From contig JBOGEB010000019.1 of assembly GCA_050743125.1 (NCBI GenBank), forward strand, positions 1 through 34,332: a stretch of DNA of 34,332 bases, in the 5' to 3' direction. Positions 1 to 7,393 of the stretch are shown here, piece by piece. Each line of letters opens with the position of its first letter. Position 1 is the first letter of the stretch. Below the pieces are notes generated by a model. It ran no database searches, was not told the DNA's origin, and saw only the letters and a program-made list of their open reading frames with translations. The stretch is from JBOGEB01 sp050743125. GTDB taxonomy: Bacteria; Actinomycetota; Nitriliruptoria; Euzebyales; Egibacteraceae. The position numbers were made by a program, and so were the translations under genes.

Positions 1-54
1 CCCGGTGCGCGCGCAGAATTCTGAGCGAGGAGTCCAGCAGCGGAGGGGTGCGCA

Positions 55-1569
55 GTGAGCGTGACGATCGAGGCGCCGGCCGACGGTGAGGTGCGCGGGC
101 TACGGATGCTGATCGGCGGGCGGTGGCGCGACGCCGCCGACGGGGCAACGTTCGAGAGCGTGAACCCGTACACGGGCAAGGTGTGGGCACGGGCGCCGCA
201 GGCCGGCGTCCACGACGTGGACCGGGCGGTACGGGCAGCGCGGGAGGCGTTCGACGAGGGGCCGTGGGGACGGATGACCGGGACCGAGCGGGCGCGGTGC
301 ATGCGCCGGCTCGCCGGGCTGATCGCCGAGCACGCCGAGGCGCTCGCGCGGATCGAGACGGCCGACAACGGCAAGCTCCTGCGCGAGACGGGCGCGCAGC
401 TGCGCAGCCTGCCCGAGTGGTACCTCTACTTCGCGGGCGCCGCCGACAAGCTCGAGGGCGCGACGATCCCTACGGACAAGCCAAACTTCTTCGTCTACAC
501 GCGCCGGGAGCCGATCGGAGTGTGCGCGGGCATCGTTCCGTGGAACTCGCCGCTGATGCTGCTGGCCTGGAAGCTCGCGCCGGCGCTCGCGGCCGGGTGC
601 ACGTTCGTAGCCAAGCCCGCCGAGCAGACGCCGGTCTCGGCGCTGGAGTTCGGCAAGCTGTTCGCCGAGGCCGGCTTTCCCCCGGGGGTGCTCAACATCC
701 TCACCGGCGACGGGCCGGGGACGGGCCGCGCGCTCGTCCGCCATCCGGGCATCGACAAGGTGGCGTTCACCGGATCCAGCCAGACCGGCACGTCGGTGAT
801 GCGCGACGCCGCAGAGCATCACGCCCACGTGAGCCTCGAGCTGGGCGGCAAGTCGCCCAACATCGTGTTCGACGATGCCGACCTCGAGACTGCGGTCAAC
901 GGCGTGATCGCCGGGATCTTCGCGGCCAGCGGGCAGACGTGCCTGGCCGGCTCACGGCTGTTCGCGCACGCCGACGTCCACGACGAGCTCGTCGAGCGGG
1001 TGGCCGCGCGGGCGCGGGCGATCAAGCTCGGGAACCCGCTCGCGCCGGAGACGGAGATGGGGCCGATCGCGTTCGCCGAGCAGCTCAAGAAGGTTCAGGG
1101 CTACATCGCGCTCGGGCAGGAGGAGGGCGCCCGGCTCGTCTGCGGCGGCAAGCGCCCCGACGACCCCGCCCTCGCCGACGGCTACTTCGTCGAGCCGACC
1201 ATCTTCGCCGACGTCGACAACGGGATGCGCGTCGCGCAGGAGGAGATTTTTGGCCCCGTGCTCTGCGTGATCCCGTTCGAGACCGAAAGCGAGGCGATCC
1301 GTCTCGGCAACCAGACCAGGTTCGGGCTGGCGGCCGGCGTGTGGACGCGCGACGTCGGGCGCGCTCACCGCGTCGCGCACGCCCTGCGTGCGGGCACCGT
1401 GTGGGTCAACACCTACCGGGTGCTCACGTTTAGCGCGCCGTTCGGGGGTTACAAGGCCAGCGGGACGAGCCGCGAGAACGGCGTGGAGTCGCTCCACGAG
1501 TACACCCAGGTCAAGACCGTCTGGGTCGAGTTGTCCGGCCAGACTCGCGACCCGTTCGTCCACGGCTGA
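55..1569 (+). CDS. NAD(P)-dependent aldehyde dehydrogenase
   Basis: A 504-residue protein of the classical ALDH superfamily, which oxidises aldehydes to carboxylic acids with NAD(P)+ in the cytoplasm. The full length fits the family (about 480-510). Visible signatures are the cofactor-domain stretch IVPWNSPLMLLAWKLAPALA, KPAEQTP, FTGSSQTG, the general-base glutamate in LELGGKSP (Glu262) and the catalytic cysteine in SGQTCLAGSR (Cys296). EEIFGPVL and the C-terminal PFGGYKASG are also present. The GTG start at 55 is preceded by a good Shine-Dalgarno sequence, GGAGGGG, at 42-48. The gene is followed by a convergent coiled-coil gene, so nothing here points to a specific substrate. It resembles betaine-aldehyde or phenylacetaldehyde-type enzymes, but the substrate cannot be read from sequence. 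The family is certain. Confidence 0.95.
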   Translation: MSVTIEAPADGEVRGLRMLIGGRWRDAADGATFESVNPYTGKVWARAPQAGVHDVDRAVRAAREAFDEGPWGRMTGTERARCMRRLAGLIAEHAEALARIETADNGKLLRETGAQLRSLPEWYLYFAGAADKLEGATIPTDKPNFFVYTRREPIGVCAGIVPWNSPLMLLAWKLAPALAAGCTFVAKPAEQTPVSALEFGKLFAEAGFPPGVLNILTGDGPGTGRALVRHPGIDKVAFTGSSQTGTSVMRDAAEHHAHVSLELGGKSPNIVFDDADLETAVNGVIAGIFAASGQTCLAGSRLFAHADVHDELVERVAARARAIKLGNPLAPETEMGPIAFAEQLKKVQGYIALGQEEGARLVCGGKRPDDPALADGYFVEPTIFADVDNGMRVAQEEIFGPVLCVIPFETESEAIRLGNQTRFGLAAGVWTRDVGRAHRVAHALRAGTVWVNTYRVLTFSAPFGGYKASGTSRENGVESLHEYTQVKTVWVELSGQTRDPFVHG

Positions 1570-1590
1570 CCCCGTCATCCGGTGGCGCGG

Positions 1591-2076
1591 TCAGGCGATC
1601 CTGGCGGCAGCGAACGCGAGCGACGCGATCGTCGCGAGTGAGCCGACCATGCTGAACACGTAGAGCCGTGTCTGCGCCCCAAGCTCTTGTCTGACGGCGC
1701 CGATCTCCTGCCGGAGGCTGGCGATCTCCTGGCCGATCTCCTGCCGGAGGCCGGCGATCTCCTGCTGGACGCCGTTGATCTTTTGGTGGACGCCGCTGAT
1801 CTCCTGGCCGAATTCCTGGCCGATCTCCTGCCGGACGCCGCTGATTTCCTGCCGGAGGCCGCCGATCTCTTGGTGGAGCGCACCGAGCATCCGGTGCTCG
1901 AGTGCCTCCAGCTTGAGGTCGAACCGCTGTTCGAGCGCACCGAGGTCCTGCTTGGTGGCCACGTCCGCCCAGCCGACTGGTGGGAGATGCTCCATCAGCG
2001 TGGTCGCCTGTTCGCTCCCCAGCACATCCTGGAGTCGAGTGTACAGATCGTGCCGTGAACGCTCATCGACCGCCAT
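1591..2076 (-). CDS. Coiled-coil protein with C-terminal membrane anchor
   Basis: A 161-residue protein read on the minus strand. I place the start at the ATG 2074-2076 (MAVDERSRHDLYTRLQDVLG), preceded by GGGGAG. A longer open frame extends to 2199 but runs into a repeated non-coding element. Residues about 1-45 contain the motif TLMEHLPPVGWADVATK, typical of an uncharacterised actinobacterial coiled-coil family. Residues about 60-130 are a string of seven-residue units of the type G-L-R-Q-E-I-G, a long predicted coiled coil. The last 25 residues (SMVGSLATIASLAFAAARIA) form one hydrophobic segment, so the protein is probably tail-anchored, like DUF1640/CCDC90-type proteins. Function unknown. 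The heptads are also repeated at DNA level, so length may vary between strains. It converges on the aldehyde dehydrogenase 21 bp away. Confidence 0.8.
   Translation of the reverse strand: MAVDERSRHDLYTRLQDVLGSEQATTLMEHLPPVGWADVATKQDLGALEQRFDLKLEALEHRMLGALHQEIGGLRQEISGVRQEIGQEFGQEISGVHQKINGVQQEIAGLRQEIGQEIASLRQEIGAVRQELGAQTRLYVFSMVGSLATIASLAFAAARIA
1690..1875. repeat. Coding heptad repeat tract (about 21-33 bp units)
   Basis: The plus strand carries many imperfect copies of GATCTCCTGCCGGAGGC and GATCTCCTGGCC in tandem. They encode, on the minus strand, the repeated Q-E-I/L heptads of the coiled-coil protein. Units are multiples of 3 bp, so the frame is kept. Confidence 0.75.
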
Positions 2077-2093
2077 GGCCTGTCTCCCCGGTG

Positions 2094-2289
2094 GCGCGTG
2101 CCCCTGCGAGCCCGCTTTCGAAGGTGATGGTAGGCAACGTCGGGATTGCCGCAACCAGCTATAGCCGCGTCTGTGGATAACCCATGCGGCGGTGAGCACG
2201 TGCTTCTGCGAGCCCGCTTTCGAAGGTGACGGCAGACAGCGTCGGGGTCGTCTCGGAATGTTGTAAGGGTGGGGTCTGTGGGTGACCCT
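2094..2289. repeat. Imperfect tandem duplication, period about 102 bp, in a divergent promoter region
   Basis: The core TGCGAGCCCGCTTTCGAAGG occurs at 2105-2124 and again at 2207-2226, with similarity continuing into (T/C)GTCGGG. Each copy ends in a CTGTGG element: CTGTGGATAACCC at 2171 and CTGTGGGTGACCC at 2276. The first copy includes TGTGGATAA (2172-2180), identical to a DnaA-box consensus read on the minus strand. The second copy has lost it. The whole block lies between the starts of the coiled-coil gene (minus) and the acyl-CoA dehydrogenase (plus), so it may hold regulatory sites for both. No protein is encoded convincingly. Confidence 0.7.
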
Positions 2290-2337
2290 ATAAAGAGAAG
2301 CGCGTAGCCCCTACACGCCCCTACACTTTGACTGACT

Positions 2338-3489
2338 ATGGCGATCTCGTTTGCGCTCACCGAAGAGCAGGAGGAGCTGCGCTGCGTCGTGCGGCAGTTC
2401 GCGCAGGACAAGGTCGCGCCGCGGGCAGCGGAGATGAACCACAATCGGGAGTTCCCGACCGACCTCGTGCTCGAGATGGGCCGGATGGGGCTGTTCGGGC
2501 TGCCGTTCCCCGAGGAGTACGGCGGGATGGGCGCCGACTACCTCAGCCTGTGCCTCGCAATCGAGGAGATCGGCCGGGTGGACCAGTCCCTCGGGATCAC
2601 CCTGGAGGCTGCGGTCAGTCTGGGCGCGATGCCGATCTGGAGGTTCGGCACGGAAGAGCAGAAGCGCCGATGGCTGCCGCAGCTCGCCGCGGGGGAGCAG
2701 CTCGCGGGGTTCGGGCTCACCGAGTCGGGCGGCGGCTCGGACGCTGGCGCGCTCCGCACACGGGCGCGGCGGGAGGGCGACGAGTGGGTGATCGACGGGT
2801 CGAAGCAGTTCATCACGAACGTCGGCACGGAGCTCTCGGCGTTCGTCACGATCGCTGCCGTCACGAACGACAACCCGCGCGAGATCACGAATTTCGTCGT
2901 GCCGACCGGGACGCAGGGGTATGTGATCGGTGGGGGGTACCGGAAGGTCGGCTGGCATGCCTCGGACACCCGCGACCTTGCGTTCAATGGCGTGAGGGTG
3001 CCGCTCGACCATCAGCTCGGTGAGCGGGGCAGGGGCTTCGCGAACTTCCTGTCGATCCTCGACGAGGGCCGGATCGCAATCGCTGCGCTTGCGACGGGCA
3101 GCATCCAAGCGTGCGTCGATGAGTGTTCGCGTTACGCGCTCCAGCGGGAGGCGTTCGGCAAGCCGATCGGCGGTTACGAGGGGATCGCGTTCAAGATCGC
3201 TGACATGGAGGTCCAGGCCGAGCTCGCGCGTCATGCCTACTACCACGCCGCTTGGCTGATGATGGAGGGCATGCCGTTCAAGCGGGCGGCGTCGGTCGCG
3301 AAGCTCTACTCGACCGAGTCGGCCGTGACCGCCGCCCGCGAGGCCTGCCAGGTGTTTGGGGGATACGGTTTCATGACCGAGTCCCTCGTCGGGCGGCTCT
3401 ACCAGGACGCGAAGATCCTTGAGATCGGCGAGGGCACGAGCGAGGTCCAGCGCCTGCTCATGGCCCGGGAATTGGGCCTGCCGTCCTGA
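2338..3489 (+). CDS. Acyl-CoA dehydrogenase
   Basis: A 383-residue flavoprotein of the acyl-CoA dehydrogenase family, which inserts a trans-2,3 double bond into acyl-CoA and passes electrons to ETF. Order of regions: N-terminal helical domain (FALTEEQEELRCVVRQFA), middle beta domain with the family signature GFGLTESGGGSDAGALRT, then the C-terminal helical domain with QREAFGKPI and QVFGGYGFMTE. The catalytic base is expected at Glu365 in EIGEGTSEVQ, the position used by short- and medium-chain enzymes. Length is normal. The ATG start at 2338 has no clear Shine-Dalgarno sequence, so the message may be leaderless or weakly translated. TATAAA at 2289-2294 could be a -10 element, but no good -35 goes with it. 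No other beta-oxidation gene is adjacent. Substrate chain length cannot be deduced. Confidence 0.93.
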   Translation: MAISFALTEEQEELRCVVRQFAQDKVAPRAAEMNHNREFPTDLVLEMGRMGLFGLPFPEEYGGMGADYLSLCLAIEEIGRVDQSLGITLEAAVSLGAMPIWRFGTEEQKRRWLPQLAAGEQLAGFGLTESGGGSDAGALRTRARREGDEWVIDGSKQFITNVGTELSAFVTIAAVTNDNPREITNFVVPTGTQGYVIGGGYRKVGWHASDTRDLAFNGVRVPLDHQLGERGRGFANFLSILDEGRIAIAALATGSIQACVDECSRYALQREAFGKPIGGYEGIAFKIADMEVQAELARHAYYHAAWLMMEGMPFKRAASVAKLYSTESAVTAAREACQVFGGYGFMTESLVGRLYQDAKILEIGEGTSEVQRLLMARELGLPS

Positions 3490-3499
3490 GGACAGCAAG

Positions 3500-3734
3500 G
3501 GCGTCAGAACGTGTTTGAAAACTGTTGTGGGGGTCGCGTCGCGTCGGGTTCCGCTCGCGAAGAGCCTTTTAGGTCGGAGCCTCTTTCCGGGACGCGACGC
3601 GACCCTGCTGTCAGGCGATCGTCGTATGTTTTGTTATATCTGAGGCAGTTTCGGACGGCTTGTGGCCGCCGAAACTGCGCTCCGCTCCGCTTCGCCCACG
3701 GGGCAAGGCCACGATTCTCAAACACGGCGTCAGA
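3500..3734. mobile_element. MITE-like non-autonomous element with target-site duplication
   Basis: A non-coding block of about 217 bp has terminal inverted repeats: CGTGTTTGAAAA from 3510, and a right end reading CGTGTTTGAGAA on the opposite strand, ending at 3726. It is flanked by a direct repeat GGCGTCAGA (3500-3508 and 3726-3734), which looks like an 8-9 bp target duplication. The interior is strongly structured. A perfect 15-bp inverted repeat lies at 3531-3545/3591-3605, and a hairpin at 3645-3654/3669-3678 is extended by CGGC/GCCG. No transposase is encoded. The right duplication contains the stop codon of the neighbouring minus-strand gene, so insertion was at its very 3' end without changing the protein. 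Eight- to nine-base duplications occur for several IS families, so I do not assign one. Confidence 0.7.
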
Positions 3735-4926
3735 CCTTCACGGCCTCGGGATCGCGCGCGTCGCCTGTCACCGCGCGGAGCAGGACGACGCCCTCCTCGG
3801 GGCCGGTGGCGAGCAGGCGGTCTCCGACAGCCAGCTCCTGATGGCCGCGAGGCCGATAGATCCAGCGGCCGGCGCGCTGGATCGCGAGGACGTACATCCC
3901 GGTCTCGGTCTCGAGTGAGAGGTCGCGGAGGCTGCAGCCCTCGGCGGACGAGCCGGCGGCGACGATCGCGTCGGCGACGATCTCGTCGGCTTCGCGCAGC
4001 GCGGCGGCGATGACCGGGTGGGGCTCCTCCTGCGACTCGACGAGCCGGGTCATCTCCTGCGCCGCGTCGGTGATGCGCTCGGAGGAGTTGCCGATCTGGA
4101 GCAGGGCGCGCAGCTCGCCCAACTCGTGGTCCTCAACGTCCTGCGCGGCCCGGAGCACCCACCGCTGGAGGTCGTGATAGAGGTCGTCGCAGCGGTCTTC
4201 GACTCCCGACACCTCGCGGACGAGGCCCAGGTCGCGGAACAGGATCGCCGAGTAGGCCAAGCCGACCCCGACCTCGGCGGCGTTCTTCAGCTCGATGAGG
4301 ATGTCGACTGCGCGGTCCAGATTGGAGAGCCTGCCCCGGTGCGCCGGGGGTTGTAACCCGAACGGCTCACCGCCGGCGAGTTGCCGGACCAGGTCGACCC
4401 CCTCGGCGGGACCCTGGAGGATGAGCACGTCGCCGTCGGCGATCATCGTGTCGCCAGACGGCTGGTGGACGTAGTGGACGTCGCGGCGGATCGCGATCAC
4501 CCACATCCCAGTCTCGCTCGGGAGCGCGAGCTGGGACAGGGTCAGCCCCGCCAGGCGGTTGCCCGGACGCAGCTTCACACGGGCAAGGACCTCCTCGGCA
4601 TACCGGAGGTCCTCGCGGAGCTCGCCTGGCACGCCGAGATCCTTCAGCACGACCCGGGCGATGTCCTCGGCGGCGTCCGCGATCTCCTCTATCGAGTTCG
4701 CCACCCCCAGGACCCCCGCCAGCTGCTCGGCGTCGTCCAGTGAACGGGTGGCGAGCATGCAGAGGACGCGCATGTCCCACACCGCCATGTCCATGCGCTC
4801 CTCGAGCCGCATCACCTCGCGCGCAAGCTCCACGTCGTCGAAGAACACCGCGGCGTAGGCGAGGTCCACCATGAGCTCCGAGGCGTCCTTCGCCTCGACG
4901 AGCAAGTCCTTCACGTTGCGGCGCAT
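3730..4926 (-). CDS. Doubled PhoU-like / TrkA_C protein, probable ion-transport regulator
   Basis: A 398-residue soluble protein made of the same two-domain module twice. The first half has a PhoU-like helical bundle (about 5-100; DLAYAAVFFDDVELAREV, NSIEEIADAAEDIARVVL) and a TrkA_C/RCK_C beta domain (about 118-180; SETGMWVIAIRR, DGDVLILQGPAEGV). The second half repeats it with VGLAYSAILFRDLGLVREV, NSSERITDAAQEM, then TETGMYVLAIQRAGRW and VGDRLLATGPEEGV. TrkA_C domains bind ligands that gate K+ transporters. PhoU-type domains act with transport or signalling partners. A role in cation-transport control is inferred, and no transporter is adjacent. I prefer the ATG at 4926, with GGGGTGAG upstream, over a GTG nine bases earlier. 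The stop codon lies inside a target duplication of the adjacent MITE-like element. Confidence 0.85.
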   Translation of the reverse strand: MRRNVKDLLVEAKDASELMVDLAYAAVFFDDVELAREVMRLEERMDMAVWDMRVLCMLATRSLDDAEQLAGVLGVANSIEEIADAAEDIARVVLKDLGVPGELREDLRYAEEVLARVKLRPGNRLAGLTLSQLALPSETGMWVIAIRRDVHYVHQPSGDTMIADGDVLILQGPAEGVDLVRQLAGGEPFGLQPPAHRGRLSNLDRAVDILIELKNAAEVGVGLAYSAILFRDLGLVREVSGVEDRCDDLYHDLQRWVLRAAQDVEDHELGELRALLQIGNSSERITDAAQEMTRLVESQEEPHPVIAAALREADEIVADAIVAAGSSAEGCSLRDLSLETETGMYVLAIQRAGRWIYRPRGHQELAVGDRLLATGPEEGVVLLRAVTGDARDPEAVKV

Positions 4927-5247
4927 GCAGCTCACCCCGGTGAAGAGTAGCGAAGGGTGGGCGGGGGCGGTTGGTGTGGTTGGGCGGGCAGGGTCAGGGC
5001 TGCGGTCGGCAACGTTTGCTCTGAATGAGGGGATCCGCGCGCACTTCCTTTGCCATGCCCGCTCCCCGCACGTGCGGATACGCCGACGCTGACCTGTGGA
5101 GCCGCGCGCGAACCGCGCGCTCGCTCACCGGCCGTCGAGCAGCTATGCGCAGGGAGTGAGGGCCGAGCGTCGGTTGGGTTGGTCACGGGCGGATTGCGGC
5201 CAACGCCTGGCGGCGCCCGGTTCGACCCCCGCCGAACGGGCGAATAC

Positions 5248-5277
5248 GGTGGGCTAGCCCGGACGGGCTAGCCCACC
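5248..5277. repeat. Two copies of palindrome GGGCTAGCCC forming a 13-bp inverted repeat
   Basis: GGTGGGCTAGCCC at 5248-5260 is followed by the loop GGAC and its exact reverse complement, GGGCTAGCCCACC, at 5265-5277. Each arm contains the self-complementary GGGCTAGCCC. This could be an operator for a dimeric regulator, or an RNA hairpin. No T-run follows, so a simple intrinsic terminator is unlikely. Confidence 0.65.
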
Positions 5278-5395
5278 CGGACCGGCGGGAACGACAACGA
5301 AAGATCATCGCGACGCCGCTACTCGGGGTCCTCATCCCTCCGAGTCGAGGTTGGGCTTTCACCGGGAGAGCCCTTGCCGGAACGCGGCGACCCCC

Positions 5396-5435
5396 GTGGA
5401 GGGGGAGCGGCTACGGCGGTCGCTCCCCCCTCCAC
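5396..5435 (+). promoter_or_regulatory. Strong hairpin in the leader of the thioesterase gene
   Basis: GTGGAGGGGGAGCG (5396-5409) pairs with CGCTCCCCCCTCCAC (5421-5435), with one bulged base and an 11-nt loop. It ends 39 bases before the ATG at 5475. It may act in the 5' leader of that gene. Effect unknown. Confidence 0.45.
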
Positions 5436-5474
5436 CCTTCCCGGGTCCTGCTTGCCGTGGCAGGCTGCACAGCC

Positions 5475-5984
5475 ATGACGGCTGCCCCCGCCCTTGCTCC
5501 CAAGCCGCCCAGCGCGAGCGCGGTCACGTTCGTACGCGTGATGACCCAGTTGGACGCGAACATGCTCGGTAACGTCCACGGCGGGGTGATCATGCGAGAG
5601 GTCGACGCCGCTGCGGGCCTCGCCGCCGCGCGACACGCCGGGCTGATCCCAGTGACCGCCGCGGTCGACGAGCTGAGCTTCCTCCAACCCGTCCACGTCG
5701 GGGACGTGCTGATCGTCCACGCTCAGGTCAACGCCGTCGGGCGAACGTCCCTGGAGGTCGGCGTGAAGGTCGAGGCGCAGGCGTGGCAGGGCGGCGAGCG
5801 CCGCCACACGACCACCGCGTACCTCGTCATGGTCGCCCTCGGCGACGACGGGAAGCCCGCCAGAGTCCCTCCGCTCCGTTGCGACACCGAGGACGAGCGC
5901 CGCCGCGAGGCGCAGGCCCTCATCCGCCGCCAGGTCCGCAAGGAGCGCATCGAGCGCCTCGGCAGCTGGCGCCCCGAGGTCTAA
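5475..5984 (+). CDS. Acyl-CoA thioesterase, hotdog fold
   Basis: A 169-residue single-hotdog protein of the acyl-CoA hydrolase (YciA/BACH-like) family, which cleaves acyl-CoA to free acid and CoA. The family signature is visible as MLGNVHGGVIMREVDAAAGL, followed by the beta strands of the fold (VDELSFLQPVHVGDVLIV, TSLEVGVKVEAQ). The C-terminal tail is highly charged. I use the ATG at 5475. An in-frame GTG at 5457 is also possible, and neither has a good Shine-Dalgarno sequence. The TAA stop overlaps the stop of the convergent adenylate-forming gene by 3-4 bases. Together with the acyl-CoA dehydrogenase it suggests acyl-CoA metabolism nearby, but the genes are not one operon. Confidence 0.88.
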   Translation: MTAAPALAPKPPSASAVTFVRVMTQLDANMLGNVHGGVIMREVDAAAGLAAARHAGLIPVTAAVDELSFLQPVHVGDVLIVHAQVNAVGRTSLEVGVKVEAQAWQGGERRHTTTAYLVMVALGDDGKPARVPPLRCDTEDERRREAQALIRRQVRKERIERLGSWRPEV

Positions 5985-7393
5985 CGCACCAGCGCGTGGA
6001 GACGGCCGTCGGGGCCAGGGAGCACGACGCCCATCTCGCCCGTGTGGAGCCAGCCGCCCGCGAAGGCGAGCTCGTCGAGGTCGGGACGGCCGTCGTGGCC
6101 GGCCATGACGACCGGCCCACGGACGCAGAGCTCACCGCGGTGTTCCACGACCTCGGCCCAAGTGGTCGGCGAGCCGACCGGCACCCCGTCCAGCTCGTCG
6201 AGCCACGCGCTGGTGTCGTCGTCGAGGTCGACCGGCTCCAGAGTCGACGCGCACGTCGCCGCCGCGACGCCGTGCCCGACCCGCACCCTCAGGCCGGTGC
6301 GGTCGGATATCGCCCGGCGCACTGGCTGCGGTACGCCGGCCGGGCAGAGCAGCCCCTGCAGTGGCCCGAGAGCATCCCCACCGACCGACGCCAGGTCATC
6401 GAGCAGCGCCCCTGGCGGCAGCGCCCAGGTCACCCGCTCGTCGCGGACCTTACGCGCGAACCTGCTGGGGTCGACGTTGCCCACGAGCACGCTCGCCCCG
6501 CCGCACAGGAAAGGTGCCAACAGCCCCAGCACGAGCCCGTCCACCGGTCCCAGGGGCGCGGCTGACAGCAGCCGGTCCTGTGTGGACAGCCCGCCCCAAT
6601 CGATCAGCGCGAGCGCCCCGGCAAGCAGGTTGCCCTGGTCGAGCACGATCCCCGCAGGACCTGTCGTGAGAGGATCCGGGGGGAGTCCCTCGCCTGACCA
6701 GGGGGCTCGGGGGAGTCCCCCGCCTGACCAGGGGGCTCGGGGGAGTCCCCCGCCCGCCCACGGCGGCACGACGAGCAGCGCGGGGTCGTCGAGGACCACG
6801 TCCGGGTCCTCGAAGTCGTCGCCGAACGCCAGCACCTGTTCCGCATAGGGCAGCGCGCCGGGCACGTCGGTGGTGAGCCGGCCACCAAACCCACCGCCGA
6901 TCGCGACGACCGGCGCCCCGTACGCCAGCTCCCCCGCAACCTCCTCGCTGGCCACCACGACGTCCGGGCGCACCACCGACAGCAGCTCGTCCAAGCGCGC
7001 TGACACGCCCGGCAGGTCGATCGGGATCGGTGCGACGCATGCCCCGACCCGCCACGCAGCGAACGCCACAACGACCGCTGTCCAGTGCGTCCGAAGAGCC
7101 ACCGCAACCCTCGTGGCGCGGCCCGCCTCGAACTCTTCGGACAGCAGATTCGCGGTCTTTGCGACCCAGTTGTCAAATGTGGCGTACGACAGCTCGGTGC
7201 GCTCGCCCGACCGGTCGTCGTAGAAGGTGAGGAAGGGGGAGTGACCGTTCGTGCGAACCTGGCGATGCATCAGCTCCGCCAGGTTTCCCGTCTGGGGCGC
7301 CCAACCGGGCAAAGCGCGGGCGGAGGCAATCTCCGCGTGCAGGGAGGGCGTGCCAGCGCCCGACGGCGGGTGGGGATTCACGCTGGCGGGCAT
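5981..7393 (-). CDS. TIGR03089-like adenylate-forming (ANL) family protein, probably degenerate
   Basis: A 470-residue protein related to the N-terminal domain of acyl-CoA synthetases. The N-terminal part (TFYDDRSGERTELSYATFDN, WVAKTANLL, VAFAAWRVGACVAPI) is typical of the actinobacterial TIGR03089 family, whose mycobacterial member lies beside an LCP gene as here. Downstream parts resemble the ANL fold up to GGWLHTGEMGVVLPGPDGRL, where the protein stops. The C-terminal subdomain with the catalytic lysine is therefore absent. The phosphate-binding loop (usually T-S-G-T-T-G-x-P-K-G) is reduced to TTGPAGI, with Ala for Lys. Just before it sit three copies of a 10-residue repeat (GGGLPRAPWS). 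I infer loss of adenylating activity, and a structural or regulatory role is possible. The start ATG at 7393 has only a weak upstream GAGG. Confidence 0.78.
   Translation of the reverse strand: MPASVNPHPPSGAGTPSLHAEIASARALPGWAPQTGNLAELMHRQVRTNGHSPFLTFYDDRSGERTELSYATFDNWVAKTANLLSEEFEAGRATRVAVALRTHWTAVVVAFAAWRVGACVAPIPIDLPGVSARLDELLSVVRPDVVVASEEVAGELAYGAPVVAIGGGFGGRLTTDVPGALPYAEQVLAFGDDFEDPDVVLDDPALLVVPPWAGGGLPRAPWSGGGLPRAPWSGEGLPPDPLTTGPAGIVLDQGNLLAGALALIDWGGLSTQDRLLSAAPLGPVDGLVLGLLAPFLCGGASVLVGNVDPSRFARKVRDERVTWALPPGALLDDLASVGGDALGPLQGLLCPAGVPQPVRRAISDRTGLRVRVGHGVAAATCASTLEPVDLDDDTSAWLDELDGVPVGSPTTWAEVVEHRGELCVRGPVVMAGHDGRPDLDELAFAGGWLHTGEMGVVLPGPDGRLHALVR
6678..6755. repeat. Three tandem 30-bp repeats with palindromic core
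   Basis: GGGAGTCCC recurs at 6681, 6711 and 6741 with an exact 30-bp period. The spacer CGCCTGACCAGGGGGCTCGG is the same between copies. The units encode the GGGLPRAPWS repeats on the minus strand. The unit also matches short palindromic sequences near 7578 and 20902, which suggests a dispersed repeat family. Confidence 0.85.

Larger units (their letters stand above)
4927..5474. other. Divergent intergenic region with several palindromes
   Basis: About 550 bp between two divergent genes, with no convincing reading frame or RNA gene. It holds a 12-bp palindrome CCGCACGTGCGG (5066-5077), a GC-rich hairpin near 5102-5120, a paired palindrome at 5248-5277, a short hairpin around 5353-5373 and a long hairpin at 5396-5435. 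It should contain the promoters of the PhoU/TrkA_C gene (minus) and the thioesterase gene (plus), but I cannot place -35/-10 boxes with confidence. Confidence 0.55.

Noticed and set aside
1687..2058. Plus-strand frame rich in Asp-Leu-Leu-Pro-Glu repeats
   Set aside because: It is the antisense of the heptad repeats in the coiled-coil gene, which has a proper start, a family motif and a membrane anchor.
3645..3678. Hairpin as an intrinsic terminator of the acyl-CoA dehydrogenase gene
   Set aside because: There is no T-run on either strand after the stem, and it belongs to the inserted element. It may still weaken transcription.
3504..3918. Small open frames on both strands over the MITE-like element (both start Met-Phe-Glu-Asn)
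   Set aside because: The mirrored starts come from the inverted terminal repeats. No protein features are visible.
5160..5240. Possible tRNA, because GGTTCGACCCCC looks like a T-arm
   Set aside because: The T-stem does not pair, and no acceptor, D or anticodon arms can be built around it.
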